From NCBI GenBank assembly GCA_949292905.1, contig CASFAV010000009.1, forward strand, positions 62,001-126,000: a stretch of DNA of 64,000 bases. Direction: 5' to 3'. The stretch comes from an uncultured Eubacteriales bacterium (GTDB lineage Bacteria; Bacillota; Clostridia; Christensenellales; DTU072). Made by a program: the position numbers and the translations under genes. The notes under the pieces were generated by a model. That model was not told the origin of the DNA. It ran no database searches and worked only from the letters and a program-made list of their open reading frames with translations. Below are positions 42,262-51,718 of the stretch, piece by piece (the stretch's first letter is position 1; each line of letters starts with the position of its first letter).

Positions 42262-43519
42262 AATAATATGTAGGGGAGTTAAGATTTTGAAAATTTACCT
42301 TCGATTTTCGGTAAAATCTTAAAAAATGCGATTTTTGCGTTTTTCGAAAAATCTATTCGTAAAATTCTTGGATGATTTCCCGCACAAGTCGTCGACTCGG
42401 TTTTTTCGTTCGCGTCGCGTGAAAATTTGTGCGCGTTTTGAAACTCGGTTTTGTGAGCGTCACGTTGGTTCCGAAAATTTTTTCTTGTGAAATTGCGGTC
42501 CGAGTTTCAGTTCCCGTAAAATGCGCTCAGAGCTCGCGCCGACGAAAATCCGTAAATTTTTTTGAGCGAATTTGCCTTCCCTTCGGTTTTGTTCGGGCGT
42601 GCGCCGTAAAACCGGAGTCTCGGCTATCGAATTTTTATAGACTTTTACCGTCAAGACTTTTCGGATCCGTTTTCACCGATAGATTTTCAGTTAGCGATTC
42701 AGCGTTCTTTCAAGCCGGTAAACCGGCTTTAAGATTTGCATATTTTTCCGTATAGCCTGTAGACTGCGTTCAGAGCTCGCGTAACGAAAAAATCCGTGTA
42801 TTTTATAAGCGAATTTTCACCCGTTCATTTCAGCGCCCGTCAACATAAGATTTCATCTCAAGTAATAACGAACATTTCCGAACTCAAGCATCTTAATATT
42901 TATTATTTCCCGTACCGGTCATTCGGAAACCGATAAAACTTTCAGGTCGCTACGGGCTTTTGGTATATACCGCGGTTATTTCCGTTTCTTTAAGCCCGTA
43001 ATACCCTTCACAGTGAATTTCAGATTTACAATTCGTTTATTGCGGACATCGTAATTTATTATTTATCTCATATCGAACTTTCTCGATACGAGAAATTCAT
43101 AAAATATTTCCGTATTTATAGGGATTGATTCGATAAAAACACGTGATAATCAACACATAATCCCGTCTCCGAACATTTTAAGTCAAAATTCAGTTTATTG
43201 AATTTTGCATTGATTTCCCGTATGCGTCATACCGAATATCAAAAATTCTGCACATAAAAAATAACCGGCAAAACTTTAAGTTCACTCGAAAATCTTATTT
43301 TCGTGTAAATTTTTTGCGTTTCACCGATTACGTTATTATTATGAGCACATCGGGAAAGTTTATACACGGAAAGGAAAATTTTTTTGATAAATTTTTTAGG
43401 CTTCCCCTATCGGGTTTTTATGTTTTTTTGAAAAAAGACGGAAAAGCCGTCATTTTCATGATATTACTTCGTTATTTTCAACGCTAACGGATACGGAACG
43501 GACCTTATAGCGACGGATT
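42262..43519. other. 1.25-kb gene-free stretch between the dif-like site and the PLP lyase
   Basis: No credible reading frame on either strand. AT-rich with many short T and A runs. It has an imperfect arm copy TATTCGTAAAA (42354-42364), a folded region AAGATTTT...AAAATCTT (about 42281-42332) and a perfect 9-bp inverted repeat CAAAATTCA/TGAATTTTG around a 6-bp centre (43184-43207). It may be chromosomal DNA flanking the dif region or decayed prophage. Confidence 0.6.
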
Positions 43520-44749
43520 TTAACCTTTAAGAATACGTTTAAGGCACTCGGTAAGCGCTATTTTGCAGTGCTGATATGTCAAACCGCCTTGCAGATACGC
43601 TATATAAGGCTCTCTGACGGGTGCGTCGGACGACAACTCGATCGAAGCGCCCTGCACGAACGTTCCCGCAGCCATGATAACTTCGTCTTCGTATCCCGGC
43701 ATCGCCCATGGCTCCGGAGTCGCGTAAGACTCTACGGGAGAGGCGTATTGAATACCTTGTATAAAGGATATCATAGGCTCGCGGGCGTTGAACTTGACGG
43801 AACATATAATGTCGCGAGGCATCTCGCCAGTTGCGGGCTTCACATCATAACCGAGCGAACCGAGCGCGTTTGCGGCAAGGATCGCGCCTTTCAACGCGCT
43901 TGCCACGACAGAAGGCGCAAAGAACAAGCCTTCGAAAAACGGCATATAAGACTGATAATACGAACCGACTTCCGTTCCTATGGACGGTGCGGTAAGTCTG
44001 TAACCTATTCGGGTAACTGCGGCTTCCTTGCCCGCCATATATCCGCCGGTGGGCGCAAGTCCGCCTCCCGGATTTTTGATGAGAGAGCCCGCGATAACGT
44101 CCGCGCCGACTTCGGTGGGTTCGATTTTCTCGACGAATTCACCGTAACAGTTGTCTACAAGCACGGTGACGCCTTCGTACGCCGTGCGGAAAGCTTTAAC
44201 TGCTTCTCCGATCTCCTCAACGCTCAATGCGTCGCGCCACGAATATCCTCTGGAACGTGTTATCATCACGACGGCGGGCTTATGCTCGCGTAAATATTCG
44301 GAAACGCTTTCGATATCGATCTTGTCGTTTTTCAGTGCGAATTCCTTATAGTTTATGCCGTAATCGCGTAAAGAGCCGTTATTTTCGCCGCATATAACTT
44401 CCTGAAGAGTGTCGTAAGGCGCGCCGGTAGCGCCTACCAAAACGTCGCCCGTTTTCAGAAGTCCGAATAAAGCTATCGTAAGCGCGTGAGTACCCGAAAC
44501 GATATTGGGAGAAACGATGGCTTTTTCCGCTCCGAAAACTTTGGCGAATACCTCCGCAAGCTTTTCTCTGCCTGCGTCGTCGTATGCGTATCCCGTGGTG
44601 GGATTGAAATGATGGTATGAAACCTTACATTCGCGGAAGGCGTCAAGCACCTTTTTCTGATTATAAACGGAAATATCTTCGTCAATAAGCTTGAAAAGAT
44701 CTTGAGCCGAGGCTTCTGCGTTCTTGATAATGTCGTTTACGGATAACAT
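43520..44749 (-). CDS. PLP-dependent lyase, methionine gamma-lyase / aluminium-resistance family
   Basis: 409 residues from ATG at 44749; the frame is open further upstream but only into miaA. Fold-type I PLP enzyme: FAKVFGAEKAIVSPNIVSGTHAL binds cofactor and GSLIKNPGGG near residue 235 carries the Schiff-base Lys. YnbB-like proteins of this family lie in Firmicutes next to miaA/hfq, as here, with hfq absent. Substrate is uncertain. Its start lies 25 bases after miaA. Confidence 0.85.
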   Translation of the reverse strand: MLSVNDIIKNAEASAQDLFKLIDEDISVYNQKKVLDAFRECKVSYHHFNPTTGYAYDDAGREKLAEVFAKVFGAEKAIVSPNIVSGTHALTIALFGLLKTGDVLVGATGAPYDTLQEVICGENNGSLRDYGINYKEFALKNDKIDIESVSEYLREHKPAVVMITRSRGYSWRDALSVEEIGEAVKAFRTAYEGVTVLVDNCYGEFVEKIEPTEVGADVIAGSLIKNPGGGLAPTGGYMAGKEAAVTRIGYRLTAPSIGTEVGSYYQSYMPFFEGLFFAPSVVASALKGAILAANALGSLGYDVKPATGEMPRDIICSVKFNAREPMISFIQGIQYASPVESYATPEPWAMPGYEDEVIMAAGTFVQGASIELSSDAPVREPYIAYLQGGLTYQHCKIALTECLKRILKG

Positions 44750-44774
44750 ATTTTTCCTTATTTTCGATATAATT

Positions 44775-45698
44775 TTATATTTTCCCGTTAATGTTCGGAG
44801 TTTTTTTGACCAGTTCGAGGATCTTATTCGGATCGGTGCGGAAATCCGCCGCGGAAATTCTGACCGCGAAATCCCTGTAGCGGTTATTGAACCAGGTTTC
44901 CTGACGTTTGGCGTAAGCGCGCGTATTGACAATTATCTTTTCGCGGACTTCGTCAAGCGTTATTTTTCCCCCGAAATATCCCGCCCATTCTTTATAACCT
45001 ATCGCCTGCATCGATTGCATCGAAAAGTCGCATCCGCGCTCGATGAGCGCACGGACTTCGTCTTCGAGTCCTGCCGCAAACATTGCGTCGACGCGCTCGG
45101 CTATTTTCTCACGCAGTACGGCGCGATCTTCTGTCAGAATAAAGAATTTGAAAGGCTCTATCGGTCTGAGTTCGGCGCTTTGAGCGGAAACGGGTTTCCC
45201 GGTATTGAGAACGACGTATAAGGCGCGTAACACGCGCACCGTATTATTGTAATGGACTTTGTTTGCCGTCGCGGGATCGAGCGCCGCGAGCTTCGAATGC
45301 ATATATTCCGCGCCGCGAGCTTCGAGCTCTTGTTTCAGTTCCGACATCAGTTCGACGTTCTCGCCGCCGCTTCCGCCGTATTCCATATTATATAATATAG
45401 AATCTATATATAATCCCGTACCGCCGACAACGACAGCCTGCTTACCGCGCAACGATATATCCCGTATCGCTTCCGAAGCCAAAGCGCGGTAGTCCACGAC
45501 CGTAAAAGGCGTTTCGGGAGAAACGACGTCGACGAGATGCAACTTCACCGAAGACGAAATATCTTTAGCCGTGCCGATATCCATTCCGCGATATATCTGC
45601 ATGGAATCCGCCGAAACGGTTTCGCCGCCTACGCTCAAGGCAATTTTTTCGGCAAGCGCGCTTTTCCCGGTTGCCGTTGCGCCGCCTACGATGATCAT
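44775..45698 (-). CDS. miaA: tRNA dimethylallyltransferase
   Basis: 307 residues from ATG at 45698. Adds the isopentenyl group to A37 of tRNAs; MiaB, encoded upstream in this operon, then thiolates it. P-loop GGATATGKSALAEKIAL (residues 5-21), SADSMQIYRGMDIGTAK and QSMQAIGYKEW are family signatures. The start overlaps the mutL stop. Confidence 0.95.
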   Translation of the reverse strand: MIIVGGATATGKSALAEKIALSVGGETVSADSMQIYRGMDIGTAKDISSSVKLHLVDVVSPETPFTVVDYRALASEAIRDISLRGKQAVVVGGTGLYIDSILYNMEYGGSGGENVELMSELKQELEARGAEYMHSKLAALDPATANKVHYNNTVRVLRALYVVLNTGKPVSAQSAELRPIEPFKFFILTEDRAVLREKIAERVDAMFAAGLEDEVRALIERGCDFSMQSMQAIGYKEWAGYFGGKITLDEVREKIIVNTRAYAKRQETWFNNRYRDFAVRISAADFRTDPNKILELVKKTPNINGKI

Positions 45699-47635
45699 AC
45701 ATTTCTCCTGAAAAGCTTTTCGAATTCGTACCTTGAATAAACTATCGCCGTAGGTCTGCCGTGAGGACATTGAAGCGGCATATTGCCCGCCGCGAAATAA
45801 TCCATAACGAGTTTGATTTGTTCCTCGCTCATCTCGTCGCCGCCCTTGATAGCGGCTTTACATGCCGCCGAAGCGAGCTTATTACGGCTGAACGCTTGTT
45901 TTGCGGGCAATTTCCCGGACATGAGTCCTTCGGTAAGTTCGTTAAGCATTGCACCGATATCGACTTCGCCGAGCGTAGCGGGAACGCTTGAAATTTTTAC
46001 GGCGTTCCTTCCGAACACTTCCGTTTCAAATCCGCAGGCTTTAAGCTCTTCGCTCACCGAAGCGAAAACGGAAACGACTTCCGGAGTCGTTTCGTAAACG
46101 TAAGGAAGCATGAGAGGTTGAGCGGCTACTTCCGAGGAATCGAGTTCCTTCATAAGTTCGTCGAAAAGAATACGCTCGTGCATGGCGTGCTGATCGATAA
46201 ACAAAACTTTGTCGCCGCTTTCTATAACGAGATATGTGTTGAAAAGCTGTCCCACGACGCGGTAAGATCTCGCGCCGCTCACGGCGGCGTGCGCAAGGAA
46301 GGTCTCCTGCTCGTGCTTTTCCGCTTTTTTCAAAGCGTTGTGTATCGGCGCGGATTTTTCATTAGGTACAGTATTATACGGGGCGGGCGTGACCGGACCT
46401 TCTCCCGGTTCGTTGAAACTTACTTTCGTTACTGCGCCTTTATTGTTGCCGCGGACGAGCGCGAGCGCGTCAGCAAGACTCATCGAAGGTTTTTGCACGC
46501 CCGACTTTTCGCTTGAGGTTTGCGTTTGAGTTTGCAAAGCGGAAGGATCGTCTTTCTTTTCAGCGGCGCGTTCCGCGCCGTAAGAGAACGGCGAAAATTC
46601 TTCTTTGCCGCCCGCAAGCCCTTCCGTAAGCGTTTCGCGCGTTTTCTCCTCGTAACTGTCGAGAGCCTGCTTCACCGCGTGATAAATAGCGGAATAAACT
46701 TTGCGAGGATTGCCGAAACGGACTTCTTTTTTATTCGGGTGAACGTTGACGTCCACTTCGTCGAAAGGCATTACGATATTGAGTACGAATATCGGAAAAC
46801 AGCGGTTCATAAGCCTTTCGCCGTATGCGTTCTGTACCGTAGCCGAAATAGTCTGGTCAAAAACTATACGTCCGTTAATAATTACGGTCTGCTGTGTTCT
46901 GTTATTCTTGAAAACGTCGGGCGAGGTCGTATAACCCGTAACGGATATACCCGCAGTGTTCGGACAATCTTTTATTTCTATGAAACTGTCTGCGATTTTT
47001 GGCATGAATACGGCTTCGACGGCGCTCCGCATGCCTTCGCCCGCCGAAGAATATACCAAATCGCCGTCGGCGCAATACTCAATGGCGACATCTGGGTTGG
47101 ATAATATGAACTGCATGACGTAACGTGTCACGTAGCTCTCTTCGGTGGTTTTAGAAACCAGAAATTTATATCGGGCGGGAGTATTATAGAAAAGATTTTT
47201 GACTTTGACCGAGGTCCCTACGTTACACGCGGAATCCGTTACGGTCACGTTTCCGTCTTTTACTTTAAGAAGACTTCCGCATTCGTCGCCGGTAAAGCGA
47301 GTCAGTATTTCGAGTTCGGACACGGCGGCTACCGACGCGAGCGCCTCGCCGCGAAAGCCGAGAGTCGATATCGTGAGAAGATCGTCCGCTTCCGATATTT
47401 TACTCGTTGCGTGAGCAAGTATCGCTTTCGGAAGCTCCGCTTTTTCTATGCCGCAACCGTTATCGGAAACTTCAATGTATTTTACGCCGCCTTCCTCGAT
47501 GCGTACCGTGATCGCGGTGGCTCCCGCGTCGATTGCGTTTTCGACGAGTTCCTTAACTACGGAAGCGGGATTCTCGACGACTTCGCCCGCCGATATCCTG
47601 TTGTATACGCTGCTGTCAAGTACGTTTATTTTCAT
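45695..47635 (-). CDS. mutL: DNA mismatch repair protein MutL
   Basis: 646 residues from ATG at 47635. N-terminal GHKL ATPase: NAIDAGAT, DNGCGI, ATSKI and GFRGEALASVA. The C-terminal endonuclease region has DQHAMHE and the zinc-site motif CPHGRP. In the metal-binding motif DQHA-x2-E-x4-E the last Glu is Asp here (ERILFD), a conservative change. Starts 20 bases after the mutS stop. Confidence 0.95.
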   Translation of the reverse strand: MKINVLDSSVYNRISAGEVVENPASVVKELVENAIDAGATAITVRIEEGGVKYIEVSDNGCGIEKAELPKAILAHATSKISEADDLLTISTLGFRGEALASVAAVSELEILTRFTGDECGSLLKVKDGNVTVTDSACNVGTSVKVKNLFYNTPARYKFLVSKTTEESYVTRYVMQFILSNPDVAIEYCADGDLVYSSAGEGMRSAVEAVFMPKIADSFIEIKDCPNTAGISVTGYTTSPDVFKNNRTQQTVIINGRIVFDQTISATVQNAYGERLMNRCFPIFVLNIVMPFDEVDVNVHPNKKEVRFGNPRKVYSAIYHAVKQALDSYEEKTRETLTEGLAGGKEEFSPFSYGAERAAEKKDDPSALQTQTQTSSEKSGVQKPSMSLADALALVRGNNKGAVTKVSFNEPGEGPVTPAPYNTVPNEKSAPIHNALKKAEKHEQETFLAHAAVSGARSYRVVGQLFNTYLVIESGDKVLFIDQHAMHERILFDELMKELDSSEVAAQPLMLPYVYETTPEVVSVFASVSEELKACGFETEVFGRNAVKISSVPATLGEVDIGAMLNELTEGLMSGKLPAKQAFSRNKLASAACKAAIKGGDEMSEEQIKLVMDYFAAGNMPLQCPHGRPTAIVYSRYEFEKLFRRNV

Positions 47636-47655
47636 AACCGTTATATTCCCACAAT

Positions 47656-50313
47656 CTATTTCTTTTTGCGTTTTTTGCCGTCGTTTTTGACCATTTCTTT
47701 CAGATTGGACAATATCGTCAGCGCCTGAATGGGCGTTATCGATTCGCAATCTGTATCGTTGAGCACGCCTGCCAACGCGGAATACCGGTCGTCTTCGGGG
47801 AATAAGCCGATCTGATCGGATATGACGGCGTCTTCGCCGGGCATGGCGGTAACTTTTTCGCGCATACTGCCGTCGGAAGAACTCTCTATGGCGCGCATGA
47901 TGTTACGCGCGCGCTCCGTGATCTTGGGATTTATCCCCGCAAGCGACGCAACTTCTATACCGAAGCTCTTGTTGGCGCCGCCACGCGCAATTTTATAAAG
48001 GAAGGTGATTTCTCCGCCCGTATCCTTGATGAGCACGTGATAATTTTTAAGCGCGGGCAAGGTGTTTTCAAGTTCGCTCAACTCGTGATAATGGGTTGCA
48101 AAGAGCGTTTTCGCCTTCAATTTCAAAGAAATGTGCTCCACTATCGCCCAGGCTATCGAAAGTCCGTCCAACGTGGAAGTTCCGCGCCCGATCTCGTCCA
48201 GAATAAGAAGGCTGTTAGCCGTGGCGTTGTTGAGAATATTCGCCATTTCGGTCATTTCCACCATAAAAGTAGATTGCCCGTAGGCGACGTTGTCGCTTGC
48301 GCCGACGCGGGTAAATATTCTGTCCACCAGACCTATCGAAGCTTCTTCGGCGGGCACGAAGGAGCCGATATGCGCCATAAGCACTATGAGAGCCACTTGC
48401 CGCATATACGTGGATTTACCCGCCATATTGGGGCCTGTCACTATCAACAAACGCGAGTCGTCGGTCATAACCACGTCGTTTGGTACGAATTCGTTTTTAC
48501 CTTTCAACGCTTCGACTACGGGATGTCTGCCGTTTTTGATGACGATATCCGCGCCGACGTGTTTGATAGCGGGACGACAATACCCGCCTTTCGCCGCGGC
48601 GGTCGCGAGCGAATAGAGCATGTCTATCTCCGCTACGGAACGCGCGTTACGTTGCAAAACAGGCATGACGTCGGCAAGCAGTTTTTTGATATCGCCGTAA
48701 AGCTTTTCCTCAAGCAATAGAGCTTTTTCTTCCGCGCCGAGGATCACTTCTTCCATTTTCTTGAGTTCGTCGGTAATGTAGCGTTCGCCGGTAGTAAGCG
48801 TCTGCTTACGTTCAAAGCGGTACGGCACCATTGGAAGATTGGAATTTGAAACCTCGATATAATAGCCGAAAACACGGTTATAACCTACTTTGAGCTGCTT
48901 GATACCCGTAGCTTCACGCTCTTTGGCTTCGTATTCGGCGAGCCATGCTTTGGCAGAAGTCTGCGCCGTGCGGAAGGCGTCCAGTTCCGCGTTATAACCT
49001 GTGCGGAAAACGCCGCCGTCCTTTACCGTCGCGGGCGGCGCGTCCACGAGCGCGGATTCCAAAAGATCGGTGACCGCTTCGAGCGGGTCGACGGAAGCCG
49101 CAAGCTCTTTGAGCGCAGCGGATCTCACTTTCGCAAGCGCCCTTTTCACATAAGGTAATTGCTTGAGCGAATAACCTACCGCCTGCGTCTCGCGCGGATT
49201 AACGGAACCGTAGGCTATCTTATTACAGAGTCTTTCGATATCGCGGATCTCGTTGAGTGCCTCGCCGAGCGCTTCGCGTACCAAAGGCGCTCTGACCAAT
49301 TCGCCTACGGCGTCCAAACGCTTATCGATAGCTTCCGCATCGGAAAGCGGTTCGAGTACGGCGCGCCTCAAAGCGCGCGCGCCCATATTGGTGCGCGTGT
49401 GGTCGAGCACCCAAAGCAGACTTCCGGTTTTGCTTTTATCGAAGATGGTTTCGGTAAGTTCCAGATTTCTGCGCGTATTGTAGTCGATGAACATACCGCC
49501 GTTATGACGTATGACCGTAGGCGTGGTAAGATGATCGAGCTTTCTTTTCTGCGTTGAGGTTATATAACCGAGCAAAGCGCCCAGCGCGTTGACGCCTGCT
49601 CCCGTATCGAGACCGAGCGCCGCAAGATTGTAAACGTTATAAAAAGAGGTCACGGCTTCGGAAGCGTTATCGCAGCTGAAGGAATATTCGTAATACGCCT
49701 GCGCGCGCGGAAGTTTACCGAGAGCTACGGAATCTGTGGAATTGAGGAACGCCGTACCCGCTTCGTTGGCAATGATTTCGGAGGGGGCGACCGAAAGAAT
49801 GAAATCTTCGGGATCTATCGTGCTGTCCGGTTCGGTCATTTTGACTTCGCCTGTAGAAACGTCAGCCCAAGCCAAACCGAATTCCCCGCTTTTACCTCTG
49901 TAAACCGACATAAGATAACTGTTTGCGGTCGCGTCGAGCATATCGTCGTCTGTAACGGTACCCGGAGTTATCACTCGGATGACGTCGCGCTTGACCATAC
50001 CTTTCTGATCTCCGGGCGCGGTAAGCTGCTCGCAGATAGCCACTTTTTTGCCGCATTTTATAAGCCGAGAAATATAATTGTCTACGGCGTGATACGGAAC
50101 GCCGCACATCGGGGCGCGATCTTTAAGCCCGCAGTCTCTTCCGGTAAGCGTAAGATCGAGCAATTTACTCGCTTCGAGCGCGTCGTCGAAAAACATCTCG
50201 TAAAAATCGCCCAGACGATACATCAATATCGTATCGGGATATTGCGATTTGACTTCCTTATAATGAGTCATCATCGGCGAAAGCGAATCCGGTTTCTTCT
50301 GTGATTTAGCCAT
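47656..50313 (-). CDS. mutS: DNA mismatch repair protein MutS
   Basis: 885 residues from ATG at 50313; a TTG two codons earlier is also possible. Mismatch-contacting GDFYEMF near residue 40, Walker A GPNMAGKSTYMRQ near 610, and DEIGRGTSTLDG. Overlaps the end of miaB by 8 bases. Full length with the C-terminal helix-turn-helix region. Confidence 0.95.
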   Translation of the reverse strand: MAKSQKKPDSLSPMMTHYKEVKSQYPDTILMYRLGDFYEMFFDDALEASKLLDLTLTGRDCGLKDRAPMCGVPYHAVDNYISRLIKCGKKVAICEQLTAPGDQKGMVKRDVIRVITPGTVTDDDMLDATANSYLMSVYRGKSGEFGLAWADVSTGEVKMTEPDSTIDPEDFILSVAPSEIIANEAGTAFLNSTDSVALGKLPRAQAYYEYSFSCDNASEAVTSFYNVYNLAALGLDTGAGVNALGALLGYITSTQKRKLDHLTTPTVIRHNGGMFIDYNTRRNLELTETIFDKSKTGSLLWVLDHTRTNMGARALRRAVLEPLSDAEAIDKRLDAVGELVRAPLVREALGEALNEIRDIERLCNKIAYGSVNPRETQAVGYSLKQLPYVKRALAKVRSAALKELAASVDPLEAVTDLLESALVDAPPATVKDGGVFRTGYNAELDAFRTAQTSAKAWLAEYEAKEREATGIKQLKVGYNRVFGYYIEVSNSNLPMVPYRFERKQTLTTGERYITDELKKMEEVILGAEEKALLLEEKLYGDIKKLLADVMPVLQRNARSVAEIDMLYSLATAAAKGGYCRPAIKHVGADIVIKNGRHPVVEALKGKNEFVPNDVVMTDDSRLLIVTGPNMAGKSTYMRQVALIVLMAHIGSFVPAEEASIGLVDRIFTRVGASDNVAYGQSTFMVEMTEMANILNNATANSLLILDEIGRGTSTLDGLSIAWAIVEHISLKLKAKTLFATHYHELSELENTLPALKNYHVLIKDTGGEITFLYKIARGGANKSFGIEVASLAGINPKITERARNIMRAIESSSDGSMREKVTAMPGEDAVISDQIGLFPEDDRYSALAGVLNDTDCESITPIQALTILSNLKEMVKNDGKKRKKK

Positions 50314-51643
50314 TGTCAACTATCTCCCCGTAAAGCGCGGAAGCTTTGTTCCTGGTTATTTTAACATTGACGAATTCTCCGACAAGAGATCCGTCGCCCG
50401 CGAAATTGACGAGCCTTCCCGAATCGGTCCTGCCGCAGAGCATTCCGGGCTTCGGCGCGTCTTCCACGAGTACTTCGTAAGTATTCCCCGTAAATTCTCC
50501 GCTTAATTCTTCGGTTATAGCGTTCTGCACGGCGATAAGTCGGGTAATGCGGTCTCTTTTGACGGCATACGGTATCTGATCGGGCATAGACGCCGCGACT
50601 GTGCCTTTGCGCGGAGAATAAACGAACGTAAACGCATTATGATATCTCACGCGTCTGACCAGATCCACGGTATCGAGGAAATCCTCTTCGGTTTCGCCGG
50701 GGAATCCTACCATAATATCCGTAGTCAAACCGCATTCCGGCATATATTTACGTATCTTGCCGACAAGCTCGAGGTAGGTCGAACGGTCGTATTTGCGGTT
50801 CATGGCTTTAAGTATCCTGTCGGACCCCGCCTGCACGGGAAGGTGTATGTTTTTGCAGAAATTGGGAGTCTCGGCGATTATCGAGATAACTTCTTCGGAA
50901 AGATCTTTGGGGTGCGAAGTCATGAAACGCAGACGGAATTTACCGGGTAGCGCCGCGATCCGTCTCAATAATTCGGCAAAACCTACTCCGTCCGAGCGGT
51001 CGTTGCCGTAAGAATCGACGTTCTGTCCGAGTAAAGTTATCTCCTTGTAGCCTTCTGCAAGAAGGGAACGGATTTCGTCGATTATCGCATCGGGCTCGCG
51101 GCTTCTTTCTCTGCCGCGCACGTAAGGCACGATACAATAGGTACAGAAATTATTGCACCCGTAGGTGATATTCACCCAGGCGTTCGGATAAGAAGTACGC
51201 GTTACGGGAACGCTCTCGTCTATGGGCGGATTGTCGTCGTAGGATACGGCGACTACTTTTCCTCTGTGGCGCGCCCTGCGCTCCTTCAGTTCTTCGAGCC
51301 TCGCGGGCAATTCGTACAGATTTGCGGTACCGAGCACGATATCGATAAAAGGAAATTTAGCGGCAAGAGCCTCGGCGGCTCCTTTCTGCTGAGTCATACA
51401 GCCCGCTATCACGATGATACGCGACCTGTCCTCGCGTTTGAGAACTTTGAGTTCGCCGATGTTGCCGGAAATTTTCTGTTCGGCGGTATCTCTGATACAA
51501 CAGGTGTTGAATACTATCACGTTAGCGTCTTCACGCGCGGAGGCGGGGAAATATCCCGAAGCTTCGAGCATGCCCGCGATCTTCTCGGATTCGTGAACGT
51601 TCATCTGACAGCCGAAAGTTTCAATATAATATTTATTCTGCAT
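50306..51643 (-). CDS. miaB: tRNA-2-methylthio-N6-dimethylallyladenosine synthase
   Basis: 445 residues. Methylthiotransferase: N-terminal cluster ligands in TFGCQMN, NTCCIRD and AGCM; radical SAM motif CNNFCTYC near residue 160; TRAM domain at the C-terminus. It opens the miaB-mutS-mutL-miaA unit. Confidence 0.95.
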   Translation of the reverse strand: MQNKYYIETFGCQMNVHESEKIAGMLEASGYFPASAREDANVIVFNTCCIRDTAEQKISGNIGELKVLKREDRSRIIVIAGCMTQQKGAAEALAAKFPFIDIVLGTANLYELPARLEELKERRARHRGKVVAVSYDDNPPIDESVPVTRTSYPNAWVNITYGCNNFCTYCIVPYVRGRERSREPDAIIDEIRSLLAEGYKEITLLGQNVDSYGNDRSDGVGFAELLRRIAALPGKFRLRFMTSHPKDLSEEVISIIAETPNFCKNIHLPVQAGSDRILKAMNRKYDRSTYLELVGKIRKYMPECGLTTDIMVGFPGETEEDFLDTVDLVRRVRYHNAFTFVYSPRKGTVAASMPDQIPYAVKRDRITRLIAVQNAITEELSGEFTGNTYEVLVEDAPKPGMLCGRTDSGRLVNFAGDGSLVGEFVNVKITRNKASALYGEIVDNG

Positions 51644-51718
51644 ATATAATTAAGTATATATCACGCGCGCGCAATGTGCAAGCATATTTTCGATAATTGC
51701 CGCCATACTAAAGTGGAT

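Noticed and set aside
25400..43500. Insertion sequence or conjugative element as explanation of the island
   Set aside because: No transposase, terminal inverted repeats of IS type, relaxase, coupling protein or VirB4-type gene was seen. Rep plus Zot-like ATPase and small membrane proteins fits a filamentous phage better.
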